DNA from: CAYUAI01 sp964442745
Lineage (GTDB): Bacteria > Pseudomonadota > Gammaproteobacteria > S012-40
Assembly: GCA_964442745.1 (NCBI GenBank)
Contig: CAYUAI010000086.1
Location: 1 to 16,353, forward strand
Direction of reading: 5' to 3'
DNA: 16,353 nucleotides
The notes under the pieces are model-generated. The model was not told where the DNA came from. It did no database searches and saw nothing but the letters and a program-made list of their open reading frames with translations. This document shows positions 1 to 7,998 of this stretch, in pieces. Numbering within the stretch: position 1 is the stretch's first letter; every line of letters starts with the position of its first letter. The position numbers and the translations under genes are program-made.

Positions 1-56
1 CCTATTGTACCAACGTTCACGTGTGGTTTCGTACGTTCAAATTTCGCCTTGGACAC
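1..56 (-). CDS. tuf: Elongation factor Tu, N-terminal fragment (runs off the window)
   Basis: Only the first 18 codons are inside the window. Read on the minus strand from 56 they give (M)SKAKFERTKPHVNVGTI, the classic EF-Tu amino terminus just before the P-loop region. EF-Tu is the GTPase that brings aminoacyl-tRNA to the ribosome. The start is GTG at 54-56, preceded by GAGAGG at 65-70 (8-nt gap), a good ribosome binding site. It follows fusA after 36 nt, the usual last position in a str operon, so it is probably co-transcribed with rpsL, rpsG and fusA. It is the second tuf copy of the window; the 3' end of another lies at 16301-16353. The rest of the gene is outside, so integrity cannot be judged. 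Confidence 0.95.
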   Translation of the reverse strand, partial: MSKAKFERTKPHVNVGTI

Positions 57-92
57 AACCCTTACCTCTCTATCAATTTGATTGCTCGCAAA

Positions 93-2192
93 CTAAGTTA
101 CTCTCTTAATCACTGCTTCTGCTATACTTGCGGGTGCTTCCGCGTACTTAGCGAATTCCATTGAATAATTCGCTCTTCCCTGGGTGGCTGAGCGCAAATC
201 CGTCGCATAACCAAACATTTTAGCTAGCGGCACCTCAGCACGAATTATTTTTCCCATCGGCGTATCTTCCATGCCCTGCACAATACCTCGACGACGATTT
301 AGATCTCCCATCACGTCACCCATATAGGCTTCAGGCGTACTAACTTCAATACTCATCATGGGCTCTAACAAGACCGGGTCAGCTTTTTTTGCTCCCTCTT
401 TAAAACACATAGAACCGACAATTTTAAATGCCATTTCACTTGAGTCTACATCATGATAGGAACCATCAAAAAGCGTCACTTTCACGTCCACGACAGGAAA
501 ACCACCAACCACCCCATTCGTCAACTGTTCTTGAACACCCTTATCGACAGCAGGTATGTACTCCCGAGGTATCGTACCACCCACAATTTCACTGACAAAT
601 TCGTAGCCACTTCCCTGCTCTTTCGGCTCTATCCGTAACCAGACATGGCCATATTGCCCACGTCCACCGGTTTGACGAACGAACTTACTCTCCTGCTCTA
701 CCAAGCCCCGAATCGTCTCACGATAGGCCACTTGCGGCGCACCGACATTCGCTTCCACATTGAATTCACGTCTAAGCCGATCAACAATAATTTCTAAATG
801 CAACTCGCCCATCCCAGAAATAATCGTCTGCCCCGACTCTTCATCAGTATGGACACGAAAACTCGGATCTTCTTGCGCTAATTTGCCAAGTGCCACCCCC
901 ATCTTCTCTTGGTCTTGCTGAGTTCTCGGTTCAATGGCAACCGAAATGACGGGTTCAGGAAACTCCATACGCTCTAGCGTAATTACGTGTTCAAGGCTAC
1001 ACAATGTATCGCCTGTTGTAACATCTTTCAGGCCGATTGCCGCCGCAATATCGCCAGCTCGCACCTCTTTTATTTCTTCGCGACTATTAGAGTGCATTTG
1101 GACCAAACGTCCGACACGCTCTTTTTTACCCTTGACTGGGTTGTAAATCGTATCACCTGAACTCAACATGCCCGAATACACGCGAAAGAAGGTCAGTGTA
1201 CCGACAAAAGAATCGGTGGCAATTTTAAAAGCAAGCCCAGCAAAAGGCTCATTATCATCGGAATGCCGTTCAGCTTCAGTGCCTTCGGCATCATCCAAAA
1301 CCCCGCTAATGGCTTTCACATCCAGCGGAGAGGGCATAAAATTAATCACCGCATCTAACATGGCCTGCACGCCTTTATTTTTAAAAGCGGAACCACACAA
1401 ACACACAACGATATCGCTCGCCAGCGTCCGAGCTCGCAGGCCGGCTTTAATCTCTTGTTCTGACAACACCCCACTATCGAGGTATTTTTCCATCAATTCA
1501 TCACTGGCTTCCGCCGCTGACTCCATCATTTTTTCACGCCACTGTTCGGCAGCAGGTAATAAATCAGCCGGGATGTCTTTCGCCTCATATGTCACACCAT
1601 GGTTGGCTTCATTCCAATAGATGGCTTTCATGCTAATGAGGTCAATCACACCAACAAACGTTTCTTCTGCACCAATGGGTAACTGAATCGGCACAGGATT
1701 GGCACCTAAACGATTTTCAATTTGCTGAACGACATGCAAAAAATCGGCACCGGCGCGATCCATTTTGTTCACAAATGCCAGGCGAGGCACTTGGTACTTA
1801 TTCGCTTGGCGCCACACCGTTTCCGATTGAGGCTCAACACCACCCACCGCACAAAAAACCGCAACAGCGCCATCAAGCACACGCAAAGAGCGTTCAACTT
1901 CAATGGTGAAATCGACATGCCCCGGCGTATCAATAATATTCACTCGGTGCTGAGCAAACTGCTTATCCATTCCCTGCCAAAAACAGGTCGTCGCCGCCGA
2001 GGTAATAGTAATCCCTCGTTCCTGCTCTTGCTCCATCCAGTCCATGGTGGCCGCCCCATCATGGACCTCACCAATTTTATGAGAGACACCGGTGTAGAAC
2101 AAGACACGCTCAGTGGTCGTTGTTTTCCCGGCATCAATGTGCGCCATGATACCGATGTTGCGATAATGGTCGATGGGTGTTATTCGTGCCAC
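93..2192 (-). CDS. fusA: Elongation factor G (EF-G)
   Basis: Ribosomal translocase GTPase of 699 aa, close to the 704 aa of E. coli EF-G. It moves tRNAs and mRNA after peptide bond formation and, with RRF, recycles ribosomes. The GTPase motifs are intact: P-loop AHIDAGKT at residues 17-24, switch I RGITI at 59-63, DTPGH at 88-92, NKMD at 142-145 and a downstream CGSAFKNKG (G5-like). The carboxy-terminal half carries the expected domain IV/V signatures, e.g. GRGQYGHV and RSATQGRANYSMEF. The start codon is GTG (2190-2192), giving MARITPIDHYRNIGI; the upstream AGGG is only a modest ribosome binding site, so translation may depend on coupling to rpsG, which ends 28 nt earlier. No terminator-like hairpin was seen before the tuf copy that follows. 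Sequence is that of ordinary EF-G1, not a resistance or mitochondrial-type paralogue. Confidence 0.98.
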   Translation of the reverse strand: MARITPIDHYRNIGIMAHIDAGKTTTTERVLFYTGVSHKIGEVHDGAATMDWMEQEQERGITITSAATTCFWQGMDKQFAQHRVNIIDTPGHVDFTIEVERSLRVLDGAVAVFCAVGGVEPQSETVWRQANKYQVPRLAFVNKMDRAGADFLHVVQQIENRLGANPVPIQLPIGAEETFVGVIDLISMKAIYWNEANHGVTYEAKDIPADLLPAAEQWREKMMESAAEASDELMEKYLDSGVLSEQEIKAGLRARTLASDIVVCLCGSAFKNKGVQAMLDAVINFMPSPLDVKAISGVLDDAEGTEAERHSDDNEPFAGLAFKIATDSFVGTLTFFRVYSGMLSSGDTIYNPVKGKKERVGRLVQMHSNSREEIKEVRAGDIAAAIGLKDVTTGDTLCSLEHVITLERMEFPEPVISVAIEPRTQQDQEKMGVALGKLAQEDPSFRVHTDEESGQTIISGMGELHLEIIVDRLRREFNVEANVGAPQVAYRETIRGLVEQESKFVRQTGGRGQYGHVWLRIEPKEQGSGYEFVSEIVGGTIPREYIPAVDKGVQEQLTNGVVGGFPVVDVKVTLFDGSYHDVDSSEMAFKIVGSMCFKEGAKKADPVLLEPMMSIEVSTPEAYMGDVMGDLNRRRGIVQGMEDTPMGKIIRAEVPLAKMFGYATDLRSATQGRANYSMEFAKYAEAPASIAEAVIKRVT

Positions 2193-2220
2193 GGTGCTGC
2201 CCTGCTAAACGGTGATCACT

Positions 2221-2691
2221 TTACCAACGATAATGTGCAAACGCTTTATTTGCCTCGGCCATGCGATGCGTATCTTCCCGCTTTTTAACCGCATTCCCTT
2301 TATTTTCATAGGCATCAAGAATTTCATTAGCCAACCGCAACCCCATAGACTTTTCGCTGCGTTTTCTGGCCGAGTCAGACAACCAGCGCATTGCCAACGC
2401 AATGCCTCTGTCGGTACGCACCTCAACCGGCACTTGATAGGTTGCCCCACCTACCCGTCGTGATTTCACTTCCACCATCGGCTTGATATTATCGAGCGCC
2501 TTATCAAAAACCTCGATGGCTTCTTTGTCGCTTTTCTCTATGACCACATCTAAGGCACCATAGATAATACGTTCGGCTACCGATTTCTTTCCATGACGCA
2601 TCACCATATTCACAAACCGAGCGACACGCTCACTCGCAAACTTAGGATCAGGCAAAATCGAACGCTTTGCAATAACTCTTCTTCTAGGCAT
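2221..2691 (-). CDS. rpsG: 30S ribosomal protein S7
   Basis: 156 aa, the standard bacterial S7 length. It nucleates assembly of the 30S head by binding the 3' major domain of 16S rRNA and lies near the E-site. The sequence begins MPRRRVIAKRSILPDPKF and contains the family segment SRRVGGATYQVPVEV, followed by RWL and a basic, mostly helical C-terminus. ATG start at 2689-2691 with AGGT about 8 nt upstream. It lies 51 nt after rpsL and 28 nt before fusA, as in the classic str operon. In E. coli, S7 represses its own operon by binding the rpsL-rpsG intercistronic RNA; here that gap is short (51 nt, AT-rich) and I saw no clear matching structure in it, so the same control cannot be claimed. Confidence 0.98.
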   Translation of the reverse strand: MPRRRVIAKRSILPDPKFASERVARFVNMVMRHGKKSVAERIIYGALDVVIEKSDKEAIEVFDKALDNIKPMVEVKSRRVGGATYQVPVEVRTDRGIALAMRWLSDSARKRSEKSMGLRLANEILDAYENKGNAVKKREDTHRMAEANKAFAHYRW

Positions 2692-2742
2692 TATTCTTTA
2701 CCTGGCGAATTTAATTAAAAAATAATCCAATGGTCTATCAAG

Positions 2743-3117
2743 TTAAGATTTTGGCCGCTTAGTGCCGTACTTAGATCGACCCTGTCTTCTCTCTGAAACA
2801 CCGGAGGTATCTAACGTACCACGAACGGTATGGTAACGAACCCCTGGCAAATCTTTCACCCGACCACCCCGTATCAAGATAACCGAGTGCTCCTGCAAGT
2901 TATGCCCTTCACCACCAATATAGGTAGTCACTTCCATTCCGTTCGTTAACCTAACCCGAGCCACTTTACGAAGTGCAGAATTCGGCTTCTTAGGTGTTGT
3001 CGTATATACGCGAGTGCAAACCCCGCGCCTTTGCGGACACCCTTCTAGCGCCGGAACAGAGCTTTTTTCTCTTTTTCGCACGCGCGGTGAACGCACTAAT
3101 TGATTAATTGTAGCCAT
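2743..3117 (-). CDS. rpsL: 30S ribosomal protein S12
   Basis: 124 aa, the usual length. S12 sits at the decoding centre and affects tRNA selection accuracy. The two conserved loops are present: TTTPKKPNSALRK at 39-51, with Lys43, and GGRVKDLPG at 84-92, with Lys88 and Asp89 (Asp89 is the residue methylthiolated by RimO in E. coli). Lys43 and Lys88 are the residues most often changed in streptomycin-resistant mutants; both are wild type here. ATG start at 3115-3117 with GGAG 8 nt upstream. It is the first gene of the str unit: a near-consensus promoter lies about 75-100 nt upstream and a strong hairpin lies in the leader between them. Confidence 0.98.
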   Translation of the reverse strand: MATINQLVRSPRVRKREKSSVPALEGCPQRRGVCTRVYTTTPKKPNSALRKVARVRLTNGMEVTTYIGGEGHNLQEHSVILIRGGRVKDLPGVRYHTVRGTLDTSGVSERRQGRSKYGTKRPKS

Positions 3118-3141
3118 GCATCTTGCTCCAAATGCGATTCA

Positions 3142-3169
3142 GCAGCGAAAAATCAGTCATTTCCGCTGC
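3142..3169 (-). promoter_or_regulatory. Hairpin in the rpsL mRNA leader
   Basis: On the minus strand GCAGCGGAAA (3160-3169) pairs with TTTTCGCTGC (3142-3151): 10 bp with one G-U pair and an 8-nt loop TGACTGAT. It falls inside the predicted untranslated leader, after the promoter and about 12 nt before the rpsL ribosome binding site. No U-run follows, so it is not a terminator. It could stabilise the 5' end of the mRNA or be bound by a ribosomal protein; that role is inference. Confidence 0.5.
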
Positions 3170-3183
3170 AAGCGTAACCAAGG

Positions 3184-3219
3184 ACGCGAAATTGTAGAGA
3201 CATGCCCGCGTCCTGTCAA
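3184..3219 (-). promoter_or_regulatory. Sigma-70 promoter of the str unit (rpsL-rpsG-fusA-tuf)
   Basis: On the minus strand: -35 TTGACA (3214-3219, six of six), a 17-bp spacer, and -10 TACAAT (3191-3196, five of six). The predicted transcription start is near 3184, about 65 nt before the rpsL ATG. The stretch between -10 and the start is TTCGCG, a GC-rich discriminator of the type seen at stringently controlled ribosomal promoters. A perfect inverted repeat, AGGACGCG (3207-3214) and CGCGTCCT (3181-3188), brackets the -10 box. This is the best promoter match I found in the window and sits where the str operon should begin. Confidence 0.85.
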
Positions 3220-3258
3220 GGAATGATTTTGATGGTCAAATATTCAGCTAAAATATAA

Positions 3259-3280
3259 GAAAGGAGCTGCCGTCGGCAAC
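3259..3280 (-). terminator. Weak terminator-like hairpin upstream of the str promoter
   Basis: On the minus strand GTTGCC (3275-3280) pairs with GGCAGC (3266-3271) around GAC, with one G-U pair, followed by the pyrimidine-rich TCCTTTCTTATATTTT. The stem is only 6 bp and the U-tract is interrupted, so this is weak. It lies between the stronger hairpin after rpoC and the rpsL promoter and might mop up read-through. Confidence 0.3.
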
Positions 3281-3504
3281 CTGACTAAGAGGCGTCATCT
3301 CATGACAATATGAGTATAAATAGAGCAAACGAGAAAAATATCCGAGACAAGAGCTATCATCAAGCAAACACTTAAATTAATACCGCCAGCCAGATGAATT
3401 TATCACCAACACACCGCTCGATTTACCAAAATTTGGTTCTGCCGCCGCTACGTAAACCATCACTGGGCAGCAAATTATCACAACTACTCCATCGAATTCA
3501 AGTC

Positions 3505-3559
3505 ATTTTAAACAAACAGGATAAATCATCAAGGAGAGCGCCCTCGTTGATGATTTATC
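3505..3559 (-). terminator. Probable Rho-independent terminator of the rpoBC unit
   Basis: A perfect 13-bp inverted repeat: arm GATAAATCATCAA at 3520-3532 and its complement TTGATGATTTATC at 3547-3559. Inside it GAG/CTC can add 3 bp after a G-G mismatch. On the minus strand the stem is followed by the T-rich CTGTTTGTTT (3510-3519). It begins 63 nt after the rpoC stop codon, the expected place for the end of the rpoBC transcript. The stem is AT-rich and the U-tract is broken by G, so efficiency is uncertain, and the symmetrical arms could also act on the other strand. Confidence 0.6.
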
Positions 3560-3622
3560 ACTCATTTTATCGCATCCAGTGACCGGCAGATGATAACACT
3601 GCATCACCCATTGAGCGAAAGG

Positions 3623-6600
3623 CTAATTGACGACTTGCTCTGCACCCCCAGATATTTCTTCGTTATCACTTGTTTTTTTATCCACCCTTCCTGCGGCTTC
3701 AACCCCACCCGCACGACGTCTCCGCTCATAGTGGTAGGCCAAGCCAGTGCCGGCCGGTATCAGGCGACCGACAATCACATTCTCCTTCAATCCACGCAGA
3801 TCATCCGTCTTGCCACTCACAGCCGCCTCGGTTAGCACCCGCGTGGTTTCCTGGAAAGAAGCGGCTGATATAAACGATTCGGTGGCAAGCGAGGCTTTGG
3901 TAATCCCTAACAATAACGAATGATAGGTGGCAGACATTTTGCCGTTGGCTTGCACTCTTTCATTTTCCTCTAGCACTTTAGCCCGCTCCACTTGCTCACC
4001 CTTCAACAATGGTGTATCACCGGGATCAGCAATCTCCACTTTCTTGAGCATCTGCCGCACAATCACTTCAATGTGCTTATCGTTTATTTTTACACCTTGC
4101 AAACGATAAACATCTTGCACTTCATTAATGATATAGCGTGCTAAAGCATTGGTACCTTGCAGTCTGAGAATATCATGTGGCGCTGGCGGACCATCACAAA
4201 TGATTTCCCCTTTTTCCACCTGCTCACCTTCAAATACGGTGACATGACGCCACTTTGGAATCAGCTCCTCATAGGGATCCGAGCTATCCGTTGGTGTAAT
4301 CACTAAACGTTGCTTATCTTTAGTCTCTTTGCCGAAGCTAATCGTCCCGGTAATTTCCGCTAAGATCGCCGGTTCTTTCGGCTTACGCGCTTCGAATAAA
4401 TCAGCAACTCTCGGCAAGCCTCCGGTAATATCACGCGTTTTAGTGGATTCTTGAGGAATACGGGCGACCACATCCCCCACCCCCACGCTCGCACCATCCG
4501 ACAAATTCACGATAGCCCCACCGGGCAAAAAATACATGGCCGGAATATCGGTCCCTGGGATCAATAAATCATTACCATCTTCCGCGACCAATTTCACCAT
4601 CGGTCGCAAATCTTTGGCGGCGGATCCCCGCTGTTTCGGATCAATAATGACTAAGTTGGTTAGGCCGGTCATTTCATCCGCTTCGCGATGGATCGTCAAT
4701 CCTTCGGAGAACTCATGGAACTTAACCTTACCTGCCACTTCCGTGATCACTGGATGGGTATGTGGATCCCAATTCGCCACCACCTCACCGGGCTCAACCG
4801 CACTACCATCCCCTTTTGATAAAACCGAACCATAAGGTATCTTATATCGCTCTCGCTCTCGCCCATGTTCATCCACCACGCCGATCTCACCGGAACGCGA
4901 AACGGCAACATAAGAACCATTTTTGTGTTGCACCGTTTTGAGATTATGTAAGCGAATCGAGCCTTTGGATTTAACCTCGACATTATTCACAGCAGCCGAT
5001 CGGGAGGCGGCCCCACCAATATGGAAAGTACGCATGGTTAACTGGGTACCCGGCTCACCAATGGATTGCGCCGCCACCACCCCCACCGCCTCGCCAATAT
5101 TGACCCGATGGCCGCGCGCCAAATCACGGCCATAGCACAATGCACAAATGCCATAACGCGTCTCACAAGCAATGGGAGAACGTACTTTAACTTGATCAAT
5201 GGTATTTTCTTCTAACACATCGACCCAGAACTCATCGAGCAGCATGCCCGATTTCACAACAACGTCATCACTGTTCGGGGCGCAGACATCACCCACCACC
5301 ACTCGACCTAAAACTCGCTCGCGTAATGGTTCAACCACATCACCGCCCTCAATAAGCGGCACCATTAACAACCCATCGGTGGTGCCACAATCCACTTCTG
5401 TGACAACTAAATCTTGTGCAACATCGACCAAACGACGGGTTAAATAACCCGAATTCGCTGTTTTTAGGGCGGTATCTGCCAACCCTTTTCGGGCACCGTG
5501 GGTAGAAATAAAATAATGACTCACATTAAGACCTTCACGGAAATTCGCCGTAATCGGCGTCTCAATGATCGAACCGTCCGGTTTTGCCATTAAACCTCGC
5601 ATCCCAGCCAGCTGTCGAATTTGTGCCGCGCTCCCTCGCGCCCCGGAATCAGCCATCATAAAAATCGAATTAAACGACATTTGTTTAATCTCGTTGCCTT
5701 CCGCATCCGTGACCGTTTCTGTACCCAGTTTGTCCATCATGGCACGCGCCACTTGATCATTGGTGTGCGACCAAATATCCACTACCTTGTTATATCGCTC
5801 ACCATTGGTGACTAACCCTGAACGGTATTGATTCTCTATTTCTTTAACCTCTTCTTCTGCTCGCGCCAAAATCTCTGTCTTTTCAGGGGGAATAACCATA
5901 TCCTCAATCCCGAAAGAAACCGCGGCCCGCGTGGCGTAATGAAACCCGGCATACATCAATTTATCCGCAAAAATCACCGAAGCTTTCAAGCCTAATTGGC
6001 GATAACAGTAATTGATCAGTTTCGATATCGCTTTTTTGGTTAGATTGCAATTCACCACATCAAAAGGTAATTCACTCGGGATAACATCACGCAATAAAGC
6101 CCGCCCAACCGTGGTGTCCACAATATGCGTAAAAAAATCTCGCTCCCCAGTCGGGCCGATTTTAACATCGTTGATACGCACTTTGATTTTTGCGTGCAAA
6201 TCAGCCGCCCGACTCTCATATGCCCGATGCACCTCACTAACATCGGCAAAAACCATCCCCTCCCCTTTCGCCGCCACCCGCTCAAGGGTGGTATAATACA
6301 AACCTAAGACCACATCTTGTGAGGGCACGATAATGGGTTCACCGTTCGCCGGGGACAATACATTATTCGTCGACATCATCAGTGATCGCGCTTCTAACTG
6401 CGCCTCCAAGGATAGCGGTATATGCACGGCCATTTGGTCGCCATCGAAATCCGCATTATAAGCCGCACAAACTAATGGATGTAACTGAATCGCTTTCCCT
6501 TCAATCAACACAGGCTCAAACGCTTGGATACCTAAACGATGCAAAGTGGGAGCACGATTCAGCAATACCGGATGCTCCCGAATCACCTCATCCAACACGT

Positions 6601-7825
6601 CCCACACCTCGGGACCTTCTCGCTCAACCATTTTTTTGGCGGCCTTAATGGTGGTCGCTAAACCGCGGCGCTCTAATTTACTAAAGATAAATGGCTTAAA
6701 TAACTCCAAAGCCATTTTTTTAGGCAATCCACACTGATGCAACCGCAATGTCGGCCCCACCACAATCACCGATCGCCCAGAGTAATCAACCCGCTTACCC
6801 AGCAGGTTTTGTCGAAAACGCCCCTGCTTACCTTTGATCATATCTGCCAAGGATTTTAATGGACGCTTATTCGTGCCGGTAATTGCCCGACCTCGACGCC
6901 CATTATCCAACAAAGCATCCACGGATTCTTGCAACATACGCTTTTCATTGCGCACAATAATGTCGGGGGCATTTAAATCTAATAAACGCTTTAAACGGTT
7001 ATTACGATTAATAACCCGGCGATATAAGTCGTTTAAATCGGAGGTTGCAAAACGTCCCCCATCCAACGGCACTAGCGGGCGTAACTCAGGTGGCAACACC
7101 GGCAACACTGTCAGCACCATCCATTCGGGTTTGTTACCTGAACCGATTAAAGATTCGATGAGCTTTAAGCGTTTCGATAATTTTTTCAACTTAGTTTCTG
7201 ATGAAGTACTGCCAATCTCTTCACGAAGGGTGGTAATTTCTTGCTTTAGGTCAATGGACTTCAGCAACTCGCGAATGGCTTCCGCCCCCATCCGCGCATC
7301 AAACTCATCGCCCCATTGTTCAATGGATTCGAGGTATTGTTCATCAGACAGTAACTGAGCACGCTCTAGCTCTGTCATACCGGGATCCACCACCACAAAG
7401 GCTTCGAAATACAAAATGCGTTCAATATCCCGCAAGGTCATATCTAACAGTAATCCCATGCGAGAAGGCAAAGATTTTAAAAACCAGATATGAGCAACGG
7501 GACTCGCTAACTCAATGTGCGCCATGCGATCTCGCCGGACCTTCGCTAACGTCACCTCAACGCCACATTTCTCGCAAATCACACCACGATGCTTCAAGCG
7601 CTTATATTTGCCACACAAGCATTCGTAGTCTTTTACCGGACCAAATATCTTGGCACAAAATAAACCATCACGCTCTGGCTTAAACGTGCGATAGTTAATT
7701 GTCTCTGGTTTTTTTACTTCCCCATAGGACCAGGAACGTATTTTTTCCGGCGATGCTAGCCCAATACGTATGGCGTCGAATTCTTCAGGTTGCCCCTGCC
7801 GTAATAGATTGAGTAAATCTTTCAA
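3623..7825 (-). CDS. rpoC: DNA-directed RNA polymerase subunit beta'
   Basis: 1400 aa (E. coli 1407). With beta it forms the catalytic cleft of core RNA polymerase. Visible landmarks: N-terminal zinc-binding Cys69, Cys71, Cys84, Cys87 (ECLCGK...CEKCG); the catalytic loop NADFDGDQMAVH at 457-468, with Asp459, Asp461 and Asp463 holding the active-site magnesium; the second zinc site Cys813, Cys887, Cys894, Cys897. All are one residue short of the E. coli numbering. The start is TTG (7823-7825): the protein begins (M)KDLLNLLRQG like E. coli beta', AAGGAG lies 8 nt upstream, and an in-frame TAA stands 15 nt before the TTG, so no other upstream start is possible. It follows rpoB after a 173-nt spacer. 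A terminator hairpin follows the gene. Confidence 0.98.
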   Translation of the reverse strand: MKDLLNLLRQGQPEEFDAIRIGLASPEKIRSWSYGEVKKPETINYRTFKPERDGLFCAKIFGPVKDYECLCGKYKRLKHRGVICEKCGVEVTLAKVRRDRMAHIELASPVAHIWFLKSLPSRMGLLLDMTLRDIERILYFEAFVVVDPGMTELERAQLLSDEQYLESIEQWGDEFDARMGAEAIRELLKSIDLKQEITTLREEIGSTSSETKLKKLSKRLKLIESLIGSGNKPEWMVLTVLPVLPPELRPLVPLDGGRFATSDLNDLYRRVINRNNRLKRLLDLNAPDIIVRNEKRMLQESVDALLDNGRRGRAITGTNKRPLKSLADMIKGKQGRFRQNLLGKRVDYSGRSVIVVGPTLRLHQCGLPKKMALELFKPFIFSKLERRGLATTIKAAKKMVEREGPEVWDVLDEVIREHPVLLNRAPTLHRLGIQAFEPVLIEGKAIQLHPLVCAAYNADFDGDQMAVHIPLSLEAQLEARSLMMSTNNVLSPANGEPIIVPSQDVVLGLYYTTLERVAAKGEGMVFADVSEVHRAYESRAADLHAKIKVRINDVKIGPTGERDFFTHIVDTTVGRALLRDVIPSELPFDVVNCNLTKKAISKLINYCYRQLGLKASVIFADKLMYAGFHYATRAAVSFGIEDMVIPPEKTEILARAEEEVKEIENQYRSGLVTNGERYNKVVDIWSHTNDQVARAMMDKLGTETVTDAEGNEIKQMSFNSIFMMADSGARGSAAQIRQLAGMRGLMAKPDGSIIETPITANFREGLNVSHYFISTHGARKGLADTALKTANSGYLTRRLVDVAQDLVVTEVDCGTTDGLLMVPLIEGGDVVEPLRERVLGRVVVGDVCAPNSDDVVVKSGMLLDEFWVDVLEENTIDQVKVRSPIACETRYGICALCYGRDLARGHRVNIGEAVGVVAAQSIGEPGTQLTMRTFHIGGAASRSAAVNNVEVKSKGSIRLHNLKTVQHKNGSYVAVSRSGEIGVVDEHGRERERYKIPYGSVLSKGDGSAVEPGEVVANWDPHTHPVITEVAGKVKFHEFSEGLTIHREADEMTGLTNLVIIDPKQRGSAAKDLRPMVKLVAEDGNDLLIPGTDIPAMYFLPGGAIVNLSDGASVGVGDVVARIPQESTKTRDITGGLPRVADLFEARKPKEPAILAEITGTISFGKETKDKQRLVITPTDSSDPYEELIPKWRHVTVFEGEQVEKGEIICDGPPAPHDILRLQGTNALARYIINEVQDVYRLQGVKINDKHIEVIVRQMLKKVEIADPGDTPLLKGEQVERAKVLEENERVQANGKMSATYHSLLLGITKASLATESFISAASFQETTRVLTEAAVSGKTDDLRGLKENVIVGRLIPAGTGLAYHYERRRRAGGVEAAGRVDKKTSDNEEISGGAEQVVN

Positions 7826-7954
7826 ATCGCTATCTCCTTACACAATTCAAGGATTAATACTCACCACCAAATCGGCCAGCCAACATGCTAATTAAAAACA
7901 TATCAGCAAAAAGCTAATGAATTAAATTCTACTAACGACGCTGGCAAGCCGAGA

Positions 7955-7972
7955 GCAATGATCAATCGTTGC
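7955..7972. repeat. 18-bp near-palindrome in the rpoB-rpoC spacer
   Basis: GCAATGATCAATCGTTGC: arms GCAATGAT and ATCGTTGC match at seven of eight positions around CA. It begins 27 nt after the rpoB stop, inside the 173-nt rpoB-rpoC spacer. Read as plus-strand RNA the odd position is a U-G pair; in the minus-strand transcript it is a C-A mismatch. Function unknown; could be chance or an mRNA processing hairpin. Confidence 0.35.
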
Positions 7973-7998
7973 AATATGGCGATGAGTAAAAGTCGAAA

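Larger units (their letters stand above)
3118..3622. other. 505-nt non-coding spacer between rpoC and rpsL
   Basis: This gap holds, in the direction of transcription, the rpoC terminator hairpin, a weaker hairpin, the rpsL promoter and the rpsL leader hairpin. A small palindrome ACCAAA-A-TTTGGT (3425-3437) and GTCAT-CTC-ATGAC (3294-3306) are also visible, with no assigned role. A plus-strand reading frame at 3394-3582 has no ribosome binding site and overlaps the terminator, so I do not count it as a gene. I see no RNA gene here. Confidence 0.7.

Noticed and set aside
1168..1620. Plus-strand frame of 150 codons inside fusA (and similar frames inside rpoB, rpoC and rplL)
   Set aside because: These lie opposite well-conserved genes, lack ribosome binding sites and known motifs, and reflect codon bias of the true strand.
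3394..3582. Plus-strand reading frame of 62 codons in the rpoC-rpsL gap
   Set aside because: No ribosome binding site, no recognisable motif, lies opposite all flanking genes and spans the terminator hairpin.
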